NCBI RefSeq assembly: GCF_907164915.1
Contig: NC_061869.1
Location: forward strand, 10,093,721-10,157,720
Length of the DNA: 64,000 nt
Source: Impatiens glandulifera
Lineage: Eukaryota; Streptophyta; Magnoliopsida; Ericales; Balsaminaceae
Direction: 5' to 3'
Shown here: piece by piece, positions 39,341 to 51,700 of the stretch
Layout: each line of letters opens with the position of its first letter
Position numbering within the stretch: position 1 is the stretch's first letter
Position numbers and translations under genes: made by a program
The notes under the pieces: generated by a model
What the model was told of the DNA's origin: nothing
Seen by the model: the letters and a program-made list of their open reading frames with translations, nothing else
Databases searched by the model: none

Positions 39341-41120
39341 TCATTAATTGTTGTTTTTGTTATTAATAAAAAAAATGATAACAAATCTGATAAAGAATTT
39401 TTCGTTTAACTTTTTTCTCACTAATTCACCGATTTTATCCTCATTTATCGATCAACTAAAAGTATTATTTCTTACATACTATATATCTCATATTACTAAT
39501 CTCACTTCTGCACCTCAACTATCTCAACACACCAACATTTTTTACCTTTAATTTTGACAGACCAACAATTTTATCATTTCACTAACATTTTTACCTTAAC
39601 TTCTTTGGTAAACCAACATCTCATTCATATATTTAACCAACAATATTTTTTTTTGTTTTTCAATTAACCTATCATATTACTAATCTCTCGTCTTATCCAT
39701 CGGCAAAACCAATCATAAATCTCTTATTATTGACAAACTAATATTACTGGTCTCTTATCCCTCGGTAAACCAACCACAAATCTTAATCGCACTTTCACAC
39801 CTCTTATCCCTCAACAAATTACATTTTCACATCTCTTTTATCCCTCGGTAAACCAACCACAAATCTCAATCACACTTTCCTTTCATTAATCGTTATTCAT
39901 AAAAAAAAATTATAACAAATTTGATAAAGAGATATTTGTTTAATTTTTTACTCATTAGTTCATCGATTCTACTATTATTTCTTGGTCAACCAAAAGTATC
40001 ATTTCTTACATAATATAAATATCATATTACTAATCTCACTTCTGCACCCAACTATCTCAATAGTATCAACATCTTTTACCTTAACTTTTGACAAACCAAC
40101 AATTTCATTATATCACTAACCTCTTTACCTTAACTTCTTTGATAAACCAACAATCTCATTCATATATTTAACCACAAATATTTTTTTTCAATAAGTCTAT
40201 CATATTGTTAATCTCTCATTTTATCCATCGGAAAATCAACCACAAATCTCTTATCATTAACAAACCATTAGACAGATCACTTATGATCGATGTGTTTTAT
40301 TTATAATTTTGTGTATGTATGTTGTATGTTTGTAACTAATAAAATTTTAAATTTTTGATTTTTTTTATAAAATTCACAAATAACATTAATAATCTCATTT
40401 CTGCACTCAACTATCTCAATAATATCAACATCTTTTACATTCACTTTTGATAAACCAACAATTTTATCATATCACTAACCTCTTTACCTTAACTTCTTCA
40501 ATAAACCAACAATCTCATTCATATATTTAACCACCAATATTTTTTTGTTTTTCAATAAGTCTATCATATTATTAATCTCTCATCTTATCTATCGGCAAAA
40601 CCAACCACGAATTGACAAACCATCAGACATGTCACTTATGATTGATGTATTTTATTTATAATTTTGTGTATGCATGTTGTTGTATGTTTGTAACTAATAA
40701 AATTTTAAATTTTTGAATTTTTTTTACAAAATTCACAAATAACATTAGTAATCTCATTTCTGCAACCAACTATCTCAACAATATCAACATATTTTACCTT
40801 CACTTTTGATAAACCAACAATTTCATCATATCACTAACCTCTTTAACTTAACTTCTTCGATAAATCAACAATCTCATTTATATATTTAACCACCAATATT
40901 TTTTTGTTTTTCAATAAGTCTATCATATTACTAATCTCTCATCTTATCCATCGGCAAAACCAACCACGAATTGCTTATCATTGACAAACATTAGACAGAT
41001 TACTTATGATTGATTATGATTGATGTGTTTTATTTATAATTTTGTGTAAGCATATTGATATATGTTTATAACTAATAAAATTTCAAAATTTTATTTTTTT
41101 TATAAAATTCACAAATAACA
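39341..41120. repeat. Diverged tandem array, ~360-bp period
   Basis: Anchor phrases recur in the same order: 'aatctcacttctgcac' or 'aatctcatttctgca' near 39497, 40032, 40393 and 40751; 'accaacaatctcattcatat'; 'atccatcggcaaaaccaacc'; 'gatgtgttttatttataatt'; and 'attcacaaataacatt' near 40371, 40730 and 41106. The last three periods are about 360-375 bp; the first unit is longer (~540 bp) because it contains extra copies of a 'ccctcggtaaaccaacc' sub-repeat. Copies differ by scattered substitutions and small indels. No coding frame is conserved between units. It could be a small satellite or the internal variable repeat of a TE. Confidence 0.75.
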
Positions 41121-41967
41121 TTTCCCTTTTTATTAATAAGTTTAAACTATTTTTTTAATATAAAATAAATATTATTTATTATTAAATATAAAATATAAAC
41201 AAATAATTAAAAATATTAATTTATTTTTAACTATTTTTTTAGGATTAAAAATATTATTTACTCGTCAAATATAAAGGATAGACAAATAATAAAAAATAAT
41301 AATTTATTTTTATTTAAATATATTGCAAATCAAGTTTTAAATAGATTGTTATATATATATATATATATAATACATATAATTTTATAAAATGTTTCATAAA
41401 TATATAATATATATTATAAAAATAATTAATACAAATAGAATTATATATATATATATATATATTAAAACAATTCTATAGAAGAACTTATTATATTAATATA
41501 ATTAAATTAATATTTTATTTTTAAAATTGATTAAATCTTAAATTGTTAATGTTTCATTTATTAGTGAGAAATAATAAAAATTATAAAAAAATATATCTAA
41601 TTTTAAAAAATTGTAAAAACTTGAATCAATTTAAAAACACTAGTAAAAGATTATTAATATATATATATATATATATATTAATATTAAAAAATATTTTATT
41701 GAAAATACTTATTATTTTAATCTAATTAATTTTTTATTAATTTTTAAATTGTTAATATCGATTATATATTTCATTTATTAGTTAGAGGGAGAAAAGATTG
41801 AAGGAATAGAAAAACTCTTATTTGTTTTCTTATTTAAACTGATTCACGATTTGACCATACGGGCGTACCTATTTACTTTCACGTCAAGATTCAAATTAAC
41901 CACATGTCTTAACTCGACCATACAATCAATTTAGATTTAAGCATTATATATATAAATATATAGATAG
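41121..41967. other. AT-rich DNA with several (TA)n tracts
   Basis: (TA)n tracts at about 41350-41369, 41443-41462 and 41657-41678. No gene or RNA seen. Confidence 0.55.
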
Positions 41968-41978
41968 ATAAGGAGTAA

Positions 41979-42124
41979 CCACGCCAATGTAGCTTAGTGA
42001 TAAGAGTCGGCTTAAAAGACTAAAAGGTCACGATTTCGATTTCATCTGAAAGCGTTTTGAGTTTAAGCGGAGGGTTATGATTGTGATGTGGCATGCTACT
42101 TTTCATTTAATTCCCCAAAAAACA
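41979..42124 (+). mobile_element. tRNA-derived SINE (family 1), full-length copy
   Basis: Carries an A-box-like 'tagcttagtgataagagt' and a B-box-like 'ggtcacgatttcgatttc', followed by 'ttttgagtttaagcggaggg' and a 3' end 'tttaattccccaaaaaac'. An exact 11-bp target duplication, ataaggagtaa, flanks it at 41968-41978 and 42125-42135. The ~146-bp length, Pol III boxes and duplication together identify a SINE. A related copy lies at 48630-48758 on the minus strand. Confidence 0.85.
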
Positions 42125-42129
42125 ATAAG

Positions 42130-42560
42130 GAGTAAGGATGACAATTTAAAATCACATCGCGGTAATTAAACTGAATTTCCATGATTTGATCGGGGATGGG
42201 ACGAGGATGGTATTTGTGTTCCCCGACCCGCCCTAATCATATATGATTCTTCTCCGAACACTATAAACACAATTAAATATATAAAATCACTAATATATTT
42301 ATTTATTTATTATATTTTATAAAAAAATTAAGTTTATTTTTTATAATAATATAAATTTTCAATATATTATAATATATACTATATTAAAAAATTCGTTTAT
42401 ATAATTTTATTATAAAAAATATATTTAAAGAATATTGTATAAATGGTGCCTCGCGGGGATTTCCCGAAAAAAAACGGGACAGAAATGGTAGTAAAAAAAT
42501 ATTTGAAGTAAAAACGGGGATAATAAATACGTTCCCGTCCCGAATCGCCTCATTACCATC
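42130..42560. mobile_element. MITE-like element with G-rich subtermini
   Basis: The left edge 'taaggatgacaat' and the complement of the right edge, 'taagatggtaatgagg', are loosely alike. The subterminal parts are rich in 'cccgacccgcccta' and 'gggacagaaatgg', while the centre is AT-rich, as in many plant hAT MITEs. No target duplication was found, and the SINE at 41979-42124 inserted right at its left edge, which may obscure the boundary. Confidence 0.4.
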
Positions 42561-45330
42561 TTATTAGAAACCTCAAATTGTGAGATTTTAATGAAAGTGT
42601 CTGAAATTTTAATTGAACTTTAATAAGGAGTCCTAATTTGTAGGTAAAAAAAAATGATAAATGTATATTTATTTTACTTTTGAATTACTATTTAAATTTC
42701 AATATTTAGGAGAACAAAAACATGTTTTAAGTATATATATGAAAATAAATATTAATTTATATTGTTTATTTCGCTTTAGTAGAATAAAATATGTTTTAAG
42801 TATATATATATATGTGAAAATAAATATTAATCAATGTTTTTTATTTCAATTTAAATTAAAGAGAAAATAAGTCATGGTTAATTGTAGACTATGTTTTAGT
42901 AGTGTTTTACATTTAAAAAAGATTAAATTATTATCTAGGTGTGATTTATTTTATTCAGAGTTAATAGTTAAAATATATTATATAATATAGAGAAGAAAAT
43001 ATATTATTAATGATAACAGAGATTTAGATTTGTTCAGTGATAAGTGTTCATTTTCAAATAGTTTAAGTGTTGAGAGTCGTTTAAGAGATAAAAGTTCAAA
43101 GATTTAATTTTATTCTAAATGCTTTAAGTTCTCAACGGATGATCTTACAAGTATCTACGTCATGACTTCAATTAATTTCATTTTGTAAGATAAAACACTC
43201 TCAAATTATAGAAATTAAATGGAAACCACATTTATTTTACTTGGATGAAGTTGCTTAATATCATATAGTGAAAAGTACTATGTTAGTCCCTAAAATCGAA
43301 TTTTAGGTAGACGTTCTGGTTAGATATGTTCAACTATATTCAAAATACCTTTTAATACAATTATACAATATGATTCCAATACATGAAAACGTTCCGATAC
43401 TAATACATGGAAACGTCGAAATAAAATTTTGTTCGATAATTTTCTTACACAATTATGGATGATTTTCGGTCACATTGTATCATCAAAGAAAGATGTTGTC
43501 CTTGTATAAAGTCCAAGCTTGATCCACACCTTTCAAGATTAACCATCTTCGCTATAAATGTTTTAATTTGTCATCTTATAAAATTATCCTACCATCACAA
43601 ATTTCATAAAGTTTATAATTGTTATCTAATTTTTTTTTAAAATTTATGTATATTAAAAATGATAAAAATCGTTTAAGCATAACAACCAAGAATGTCATGA
43701 ATAAATAAAAATAAACGTTACTAAATAGATTATTGAGCTCGTAAATTCTCAAGCAAACGATTAACGCACTGACGAACTTTATTGACTTTTCTTAACGAAT
43801 CTTAAAAGGCGTCAATAATAATAGTATAATGTTATCCCGACTCTTTTATCTAAGGATTGATCTAGGTTAGAGTTTTTAAGGGTAGGAATGTGACATTACT
43901 TCATAATTTTTTCAATTTAATTTATTATTTGTTTTTTAATTCATACAAAAGTTACAAAATCTACGTTTATCAATTTGTTTTATTCATAATTTTTTTATTA
44001 TTTTTTAAGTTCGTCCCATCTCAAATTCGTCCGTAATAATCTTACTCATTGATTAGTCAGTCATTGTCGCTCATCCAACCCACCCTAGATTACTCATTGA
44101 TTAGTCAGTCATTGTCGCTCATCCAACCCACCCTTCATCAAATTCAACTCGTAACGGTCCAAACAGCCTATCACAAAAGGTCAACATGAAAATTTTAAAC
44201 CAAAATTTCAACACAAATGGCACAAAATTCTCTCTACCTTAGACCCCTTGTGTTGGGCTTTAGTGACCCTAATTGGAAATGACTATAATGGATGAAATTA
44301 GACTTGGGAGTTGCTACTCCATTCTTCCGTTGTTAATATAATACGATCAATGTTTTTTATTCAAATAGAAAAAAAATTATAGTTAATTTGAAAGGCATAA
44401 AACTTACATTGTAAGTTATAATAAAAACTCAAAGTCGGAATGAATTGTGAATAAATATTTAGTCATTTTGTGAAGCCAGTTAAAATTGCCATTTTTCTTA
44501 GCTTGTTGCCTTCTAAAGCATTGACTCAATTGTTCAGGTTTCGAGCCAAAGATTTTGGGAATGATGTTTGTTTATTGAAATAATCGTTACAAGGAAGGTC
44601 CTCTTCTTATCTCAACATATTTCAAAAATGATAGAACGCGATGGTATGTCGTCGTGTAAACCTTCCCCACACCGGTTGACACAAAACCGAAGCTCAATAC
44701 TAAAGTGTCTACTCCGGTTCCTAGCATAATTCATTACTGCAGTATCTCACATTTATGAGGTTTGACATCAGATTGCGATGCAGCATGTGTGCTTGTTTAT
44801 GCAAGACACGAAGGGACGAACACATGCCCACGCTGAAATGTATCTAATATACTTTTGAGTTTTGATCATGGTCTATATTTATATTATGACATCCACTTTT
44901 ATTTCATATACAAACAAGGATTGGAGTTGGTGTCCCACAAGGATCAACCATTCAACACCTATTATTATATGTACTTGATCCCTAATATGGAACTAAATGC
45001 TACAAAATCTCATTTTAGAACTACATTATTCGATCTCAAAGGTTACTCTCAACACTATTTATCGATAGTGGCAAGAAAAATATTTCTTTTACACATTAAT
45101 ATACTAAAATTTAAATTTCAATCTAGAAGAGATTTAATACATTCTTTTAACAATTTTAGCTTTATATAAGTTTCTAAAACCAAAATTGCATGGGCACATA
45201 ATATAACACTATTGTCACGATTCAATATTAAAAGAAGAAAAAGAAAGAAATGTTAACATTAAACATACAGAAAGAAAGAAAGCAAATATCTCTCATAATA
45301 TTCATCAGTGTTTCACCTGGTGCAAAGATG
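42561..45330. other. Intergenic DNA, no gene supported
   Basis: Mostly AT-rich. A less AT-rich stretch at 44500-44960 has no continuous frame or recognised domain on either strand and may be old TE sequence. The tandem duplication at 44042-44138 is listed separately. Confidence 0.45.
44042..44138. repeat. Perfect ~47-bp duplication, 50-bp period
   Basis: A 47-base phrase beginning 'ttactcattgattagtcagt' at 44042 is repeated without visible difference from 44092. The identity indicates a recent duplication. Its cause is not evident. Confidence 0.8.
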
Positions 45331-47959
45331 TTATACCTTATTAGGTGCTTGAACTCCATTGTTTTCCTTCATTCCAGCTTCCTCTTTTTCCTCTAGACTC
45401 ACAAGTTGGAAAGAAGATACGAGATTTTCTTTACACGATATACCCTCGACCTTCACAGGAATAGTTGCTGAATTCTCCTTCTGAATCGGTGCTGGTGCAC
45501 TATAAACTGGGATAGCCCGCCTTAATACGGGTGGTGGAGCAGAATAAACTGGTACTGCAGTTCTAACTGTGACCGGAGGAGCAATTCCACAGTTAGGTCT
45601 CCTGAAATGGCTTATGGGAACATAAGGAGGTGCGAAAGACGGGAGGATATTGTTAGCCGGTTGAGACAACATTGGTCTGATGCGAGGAGGAGGGGCTGAG
45701 TTTTGGCATATTAATGGAAGGATTTTTGAACTAGTTAAAAGAGGACGTTGTTGTGGATTTGTTAATGATGGTCGTCTTGTGGGGTTCTGGATTTGAAATT
45801 TGTTTACAAATGGAATAGGAGTTTTGTTATTCAACCCTATCTTTTCCTTTATGCGATACCTCACTAAGGCTCTTGCTATTTTAACCTGTTCTAGCTCATC
45901 CGTGCTCTCTGCTTCACTTGATGATGAACTTGTATCTTCTCTGGCCACTGCCCAATCATGCCCCCAACAAAAAAACAATCAGAAAAAAAGTGCATTATTC
46001 TCCAAATGGGATAATAAAAATCAAGAACAAGAAAATGTTATCAAATGGTGGAAATGTTTTAGCGAATATAAAGTCCCTTTGAATCTAAATAACTTGCATA
46101 TAGAGATATTTTTAACAATTGAATCAAAACTAGCATATTAGGAACAAAGCTTAACGATTTCATTCTCTATTGTTTCAGACTAAGCAAGATTTGTATATAT
46201 TGTTAAGGACTTAAGGTTCAACTAACCACCCCAACCCATTTTGGTTTATTATTTTAGGTTTAAAAAGGGAGCAGTGAACCTGGACTGCACTTGTAAAACC
46301 CAGAAAACAACATATTGCAGACAGGAATTGACTGACTTACATTGTTTCAGAGAAGTCCAAGCAGCTAAAGCAGCATTTTTCTCGGCTTGCTTTTTATTTT
46401 TGGCTGGCTCTCCTGTGAAAGCAATTCCAGCTAATTCTACAATGCCCGTAAAGACAGGTAGGTGTCCAAGGCCAGACCTGAAAGTTTTGTATAGGGGCAA
46501 GGGAGATCCAACTCTTTGTGCAATCTCCTGTAGCAGATTTTTGTATACACCTGTCTCATCCTAAGCACAACAAATCCCGGTTATTATTATTATTATGGTA
46601 GTTTTAAACCAATGAAAAAAACGATCATCAATAAGCATTTTGCAGTCAACAACATGAAATTGTGTCATAAACTAGTTTAAGTGTCATTATCGTTCCCAAT
46701 ATCAAATACAGGTCATCGTTTTTATTCAGACTTTAAACAATGACTGCCATTTAATGTATTCAAACTTATCCCAACCTACTCATACATAAACAAAGAAAAT
46801 AAAAGTGGACAAATTAATCATGTGTCTTTGTCAAATTGCTAAAATATAGACTGAAATGCATACAATTCAACAACAATCTCTACATTTAAACCTGCACCAA
46901 CAACTCATCTTACGTGTTATTTGACGAAAAAAAACGGGATTATTCAGAAAACTAATCATTATTCCATTCAAACCATAATTTAAAACACACAAACACCCTT
47001 TTCTTCTTTATCAATTAACCAATAAAAGAACTTAAAATAAAATATGTAAGGGTGAAATAGTCTTTAGACATGAGTTTCTAGATTGTTTAGATAATCCAAA
47101 CAAGATTATATTCATAAATTATAATTAATCAAACTAAAACCCAAATAACCCAAAAACTCGAAGCAACCTCTTACCATTTCCTTACTACAATCAATATAAT
47201 GACATCTCCAGTTCTCCACCATGTTCAATGATGAATCATATCCTTCTAAACTACTTTTTTTTTCTTTCTAAAAGACAAATATCAGTCTACCCATGAATCA
47301 TTTTCACATGCACATTTTGAAGAGTCATCATAGGCGTGCTAGCAACATGATCATGAATAATGTAATAAAGTATTGTCTCCAAAGCCATGTTCTAACAAAA
47401 AAATAAAGATGTTTCTCAGATCTCCACTTTCCCCAATAACACTACAAATAAGAACAAATTTATGCTAAATAAATACTCTGTCAGTCCTAGATTGGACGTT
47501 TTCAATGAGAAATCTAAATCAATGAACTAACTAACTAACATTCAGAACTTCCTAAAGAAACTTCAATCAAATCTAAAGAAGGAAAACACTAATGAAGAAG
47601 ATAATTTACTAATTAACTCATTTGCTTCTTCCTTTTCTTATTCAAAGCAATCAAACCTAGTCTACAGCCGCAATCTAACTCCGAAACGTAGAAAAATGCA
47701 TAAATTAACTTACGAAGATCCTAGCGGCGAGTGAGTGAGATGGACCGCGAGATGAGAGAGAGTTAAGAGCAACCTCAGCGGCAGAGTGTTCAGCCTGACG
47801 AAGAGTTGAACAAAAGTTAGGAGTCTCAAAACTTTCGCCATTAAAGTTGACAATGGCTTTGAAGCGCGGAGCATGATCCGGACCTTCTCTGATACATATA
47901 TAGGAAGGGAGATTAAAACAGCTCCTCTGTGCCAGCTCTTGTAGCTGGTTCTTGTACAT
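45331..47959 (-). CDS. dsRNA-binding protein, DRB2/DRB3/DRB5 type
   Basis: These proteins bind double-stranded RNA and work with Dicer-like enzymes or other RNA-silencing factors. Three exons (47714-47959, 46341-46560, 45331-45947) with GT-AG junctions join to 1083 nt, 360 aa. The start MYKNQLQELAQRSCFNLPSY is the conserved beginning of dsRBD1 (about residues 1-70), with the C-terminal helix at LRQAEHSAAEVALN. dsRBD2 (about 87-155) begins VYKNLLQEIAQRVG and ends KNKKQAEKNAALAAWTSLKQ. Exon 3 continues AREDTSSSSSEAESTDELEQ and has a proline-rich tail with PPVTVRTAVPVYSAPPPV, which is typical of the DRB2/3/5 group and absent from HYL1. The stop TAA lies within AAG-GTATAA, so a cryptic donor there could in principle extend the protein. 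I call the simple stop; paralogue unassigned. Confidence 0.9.
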
Positions 47960-48600
47960 CGCGGCGGCGTTTCTTCAGTTGTCTGTATCTAGAAAAGGAA
48001 ATACAAATTGAATCGGCTGATCAAGCGAGACAATGAGGAAGGGAATGAGGTTGTAAAATTGAATCGGAGAAAGTGATTAGGGTTTTGGTACAGTAGAGAG
48101 AGAAAAGAGGGTAGTTATTGCATCACATGGAGAGAGAGGGACGAATGAGACAAAATGATTTATTTTTTCTTTAATTTTGGTCAACTTAGACCTTGTTTGC
48201 CGTATTTCATGTTTTATTAAAATAATTATACAAAAATATGGTTGGTTTCAAACCTAACAAACCCGAGGTACTCGAACTCAAGAACTTAGTGTTAGAGTTA
48301 GTATCCACCTCTTATTGTCGCTAGAATTCAAGAATTTAGTGTTAATATCTCACCTCTTATTGTCGCTAAGACATAAGAGGGATAAAATGAGACAATGGAT
48401 TAAAAGGGATAAAATGGGATTAAGTATGTAATCAAATAAGTTTGTTTGAAAATATCTGAAATTGGAGTAAAACCATATTTGAACAAATAAATATTATTAA
48501 ATTTATTAATAAATATATAATTATAAAAATAATTTAATCTAAATTAATACCCTAATAAAATATTTATTTTTTAAAATTAAGTAAATTGAAAAGAAAAATA
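47960..48600. other. DRB upstream region and intergenic DNA
   Basis: The first ~200 bases are the likely leader and promoter of the DRB gene (minus strand), with GA/CT-rich stretches. Beyond them is AT-rich DNA with the tandem duplication listed at 48274-48369. Confidence 0.4.
48274..48369. repeat. Imperfect tandem duplication, 50-bp period
   Basis: A phrase starting 'gaactcaagaacttagtgtt' and ending 'cacctcttattgtcgcta' recurs once at 48324 with small changes. On the reverse strand the preceding 'gagttcgagtacctcggg' resembles a Pol III B-box, so it may descend from a SINE end. Confidence 0.6.
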
Positions 48601-48629
48601 CTCAAACCGATGTCCAAGATCGAGTTGGG

Positions 48630-48758
48630 GTGCTTTTGGAAATTAAATTAGAACTAGCATGACACCCCACAGTCATGGCCTAACCTGCTTAAACTTAAAG
48701 TTTTCAGATAAAATCGAACTCGTGACATTTTTTTATCTTAAACCGACTTTTACCACTT
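48630..48758 (-). mobile_element. tRNA-derived SINE (family 1), 5'-truncated copy
   Basis: On the minus strand it reads 'aagtggtaaaagtcggttta', 'gtcacgagttcgattttatc' (B-box-like), 'actttaagtttaagcaggtt' and 'catgctagttctaatttaat', following the block order of the copy at 41979-42124. An exact 11-bp duplication, atcgagttggg, flanks it at 48619-48629 and 48759-48769. It begins within the A-box region, so it is shorter at the 5' end than the other copy. Confidence 0.8.
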
Positions 48759-48789
48759 ATCGAGTTGGGAGTTTTCAATCAGGGTAACA

Positions 48790-51700
48790 AATTAGATGAA
48801 TTTAACTGTTCCTTCCTTTAAAGATCAATTATTTTAAGCTAAATAATATAATATCTGTAAATTATTTATTTTAAAATATGAACACAAATATCTTAGTTAC
48901 ATTTAAATGCTAGTGTACAAATAATTGTTATTGAGATATATAGGTTTGGAATTTTGAATGATTGACATATAATTTTACTTTATATCAATATAATAAAAAA
49001 GAACAGAAAATGAGTTCAGTCAAATATGTATCTGAGTTCAAACTAAACAATGTATAAAATAATTTAAAATAAAAATAAAATTTGTCTATATATTAAAAAA
49101 TATAAGAAATTAATAATATCAAACTAGACTAAAATTGTTTTCAAATGTAATAAGACCATAATTCATAAAAAAAAATGTGTTTCTAGATTTATTTTTCTTT
49201 TAAATGATTATTAATGTTCAAAATTATTAGAATCTTGGATATATGAACTTTTGAACTCTATTATTTAACTTGAGACTTCAGTTATTTGTTAATATTAATT
49301 AAGCATTTTTAAAATTGAATTATATATATATATATATATTTATATTAAAATAGAAAATTAACACATTTAAGTGTGACACTGTTTAAACAAAAGTCATTAA
49401 TTATATACCCAAACAAAATAAAGATATCTTATTTATCAGATTCTAGATCAAATTATTATTATTTTGTAATAGTCATTAAGACTCTAACCTAATATTGTGT
49501 CAGCAAGTCATTCATTTGTTTTTAATATCATTTCTTTATTCATTGTTCTTTGTTTGCAAGTCCTATCATATGTTTTTGTTTTCATATGAGTTCAAATCAT
49601 TAAAGTTGGTCTGGTTATGGTTGGATAGTTTTATAAGACTGAAATATACAAGAAACTGGTTGGTTGCTCGGTTTTAGATTTCGGTTTCGATTTATTGATC
49701 GGCTAGAAAAAGATTTCAATTGCTTTAATCAGTTGTGTTTCTTCTTAACAAAATTTTTGTTAAATAATATATTTATATCTAAAATTTATCTTTAAAAACA
49801 AATTTCAATTATGTATATTTGTTTTAAACTTAATCATAATTGGTCGGCGCGGACAAATTGATTGGGTTACACGAGCGCGGTTTCTAATATAACCTTGTAG
49901 AGGACAGATTTAAAGTATACTCCCTGTTCATTATATAGAAAAGAACATTAACATTTCAATCACTACTAAATCGACCCATCTAACAATTGAGTTCGATTTA
50001 GCTGGTCATTCAATTATGTCGCTTTAATTTAAGTCAGTTCGATTCGGTCGGTATCGGTTTTAGATACGCTACTATTCTCCTATTAATTTTCATTATACTA
50101 GATCTAATTGCTTAGATTAAAGAGCTAATTAATGGGCACAATTTAATAATGGTCATATGGGAGTGGAAACTTGTAACACTTTGACCGGAACCATTATTAT
50201 GGTTTTGTCAAACAACGCGTTCTAATAATGGCGAGTCCAATATGATAAAACAAAGAAAACATTAAATTTTAAAACAATTTATTTATTTATTTATTTATTA
50301 TTAATTTGTTATTGTTGTCTCACTTTTACACATTTATTTAAAACAATCCGACTAATTAATTTGGTTCAATAGTTAAATGTTTATTTTCTTAATTAAGAAC
50401 TATTTTATTAATTCAACTATAATCAAAATATTATTTAATCTTATAAATTACGTCACTAAATCTATTAATCAAAATACTAAAATAACTTATATTTTTTATT
50501 ATTATAAAATAATACATTTAAGTTTACTAAAAAAATTATACTCTCAAAATCACCACCAATCAATAGTTATTTAATAAACGATAATTTATTTAAATAAATC
50601 ACAACCAAACAAGTTCTAAATCAACAATAATATATTAATTTAATTATAATTGAATTCTAGTTTATGTTAGAATAGTTACGAAATCTTAGTTCCTAGTGTG
50701 ATAATAATAATTTCTTAAAATAAAAAAACAAAACAAACACAAAATCGGACTAAGAGAGTTAAAAAACATAGAATCATTTTATTGATCGAATTTAAATGAA
50801 TCATCAAATGTCGAGACTATGTTTAAACAAAAATCGATCTCTTTAGTGTGAGGCATTGTTCATTTTGTAAGACTAACACGTCTTTCTTTAAATCTTCAAA
50901 TCACGGATGGTTCTTACATCATTTGAAACTATATATATATATATATATGGTTTAATAATAATAATAAAAAAAAATTAAATAAATAATATTTTAATATTTT
51001 TGTTTAATAAATAAATAATTTAAAGCATGTTTGGTATTTATTTTTGTACTTAGGGATGTGAAATGGAATAAATTGAAGTATTCATTTATTTCTCTTAAAT
51101 GGTGAGAAATGAATCTCATTTTCTTAGGTCTAATTTCTCTCAAATAATCTCTCTCGTAATTACATTATATATTATACATATACATATTTATAATTATATT
51201 CCTCGGTTCATTTATAATTAAAATAATAACAAATATTTAGATTATTTGTTAAAATAAATATTTTAATTATTTAAATAATATCAATGAATTATTTAAAATA
51301 AATTTTTAATAATAATTACAATAATTAATAATAATATAGTCATTTTTATATAATTAATTTTAAATATTATATATTAATAATAAAATTACAATAAATTAAT
51401 AAACATATAAATATTAGAACTTAAAAATAAAAGAAAAAAAATAATAATTCCCAATAAAAAATTTATTTAAAAAATATTCAAAAAGATAAATATGAAATAT
51501 TTTAATAAAATTTGTTATTAAAAAAATTATAATTTTTATTAAGTAAAACGTTATATTTAACCTAATTTTTTATTTAATTTTTTAAAATTTGTACATCCAA
51601 CTTATTTTGTTGTAATTATTATTTTTTTAAAGATGTAATTAGTATGATTAGATATTATATATTTTTTTTTATTAAATTATGATATATTTAAATGTTTTCT

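Noticed and set aside
39341..41120. CRISPR-like array
   Set aside because: Units are ~360 bp with no short identical repeats separated by unique spacers, and the genome is plant.
41979..42124. Possible tRNA gene
   Set aside because: A- and B-boxes are present but no acceptor-stem pairing, and it is flanked by an insertion duplication.
42130..42560. 8-bp hAT target duplication around the MITE-like segment
   Set aside because: Left flank 'ataaggag' and right flank 'ttagaaac' do not match, so the superfamily is not claimed firmly.
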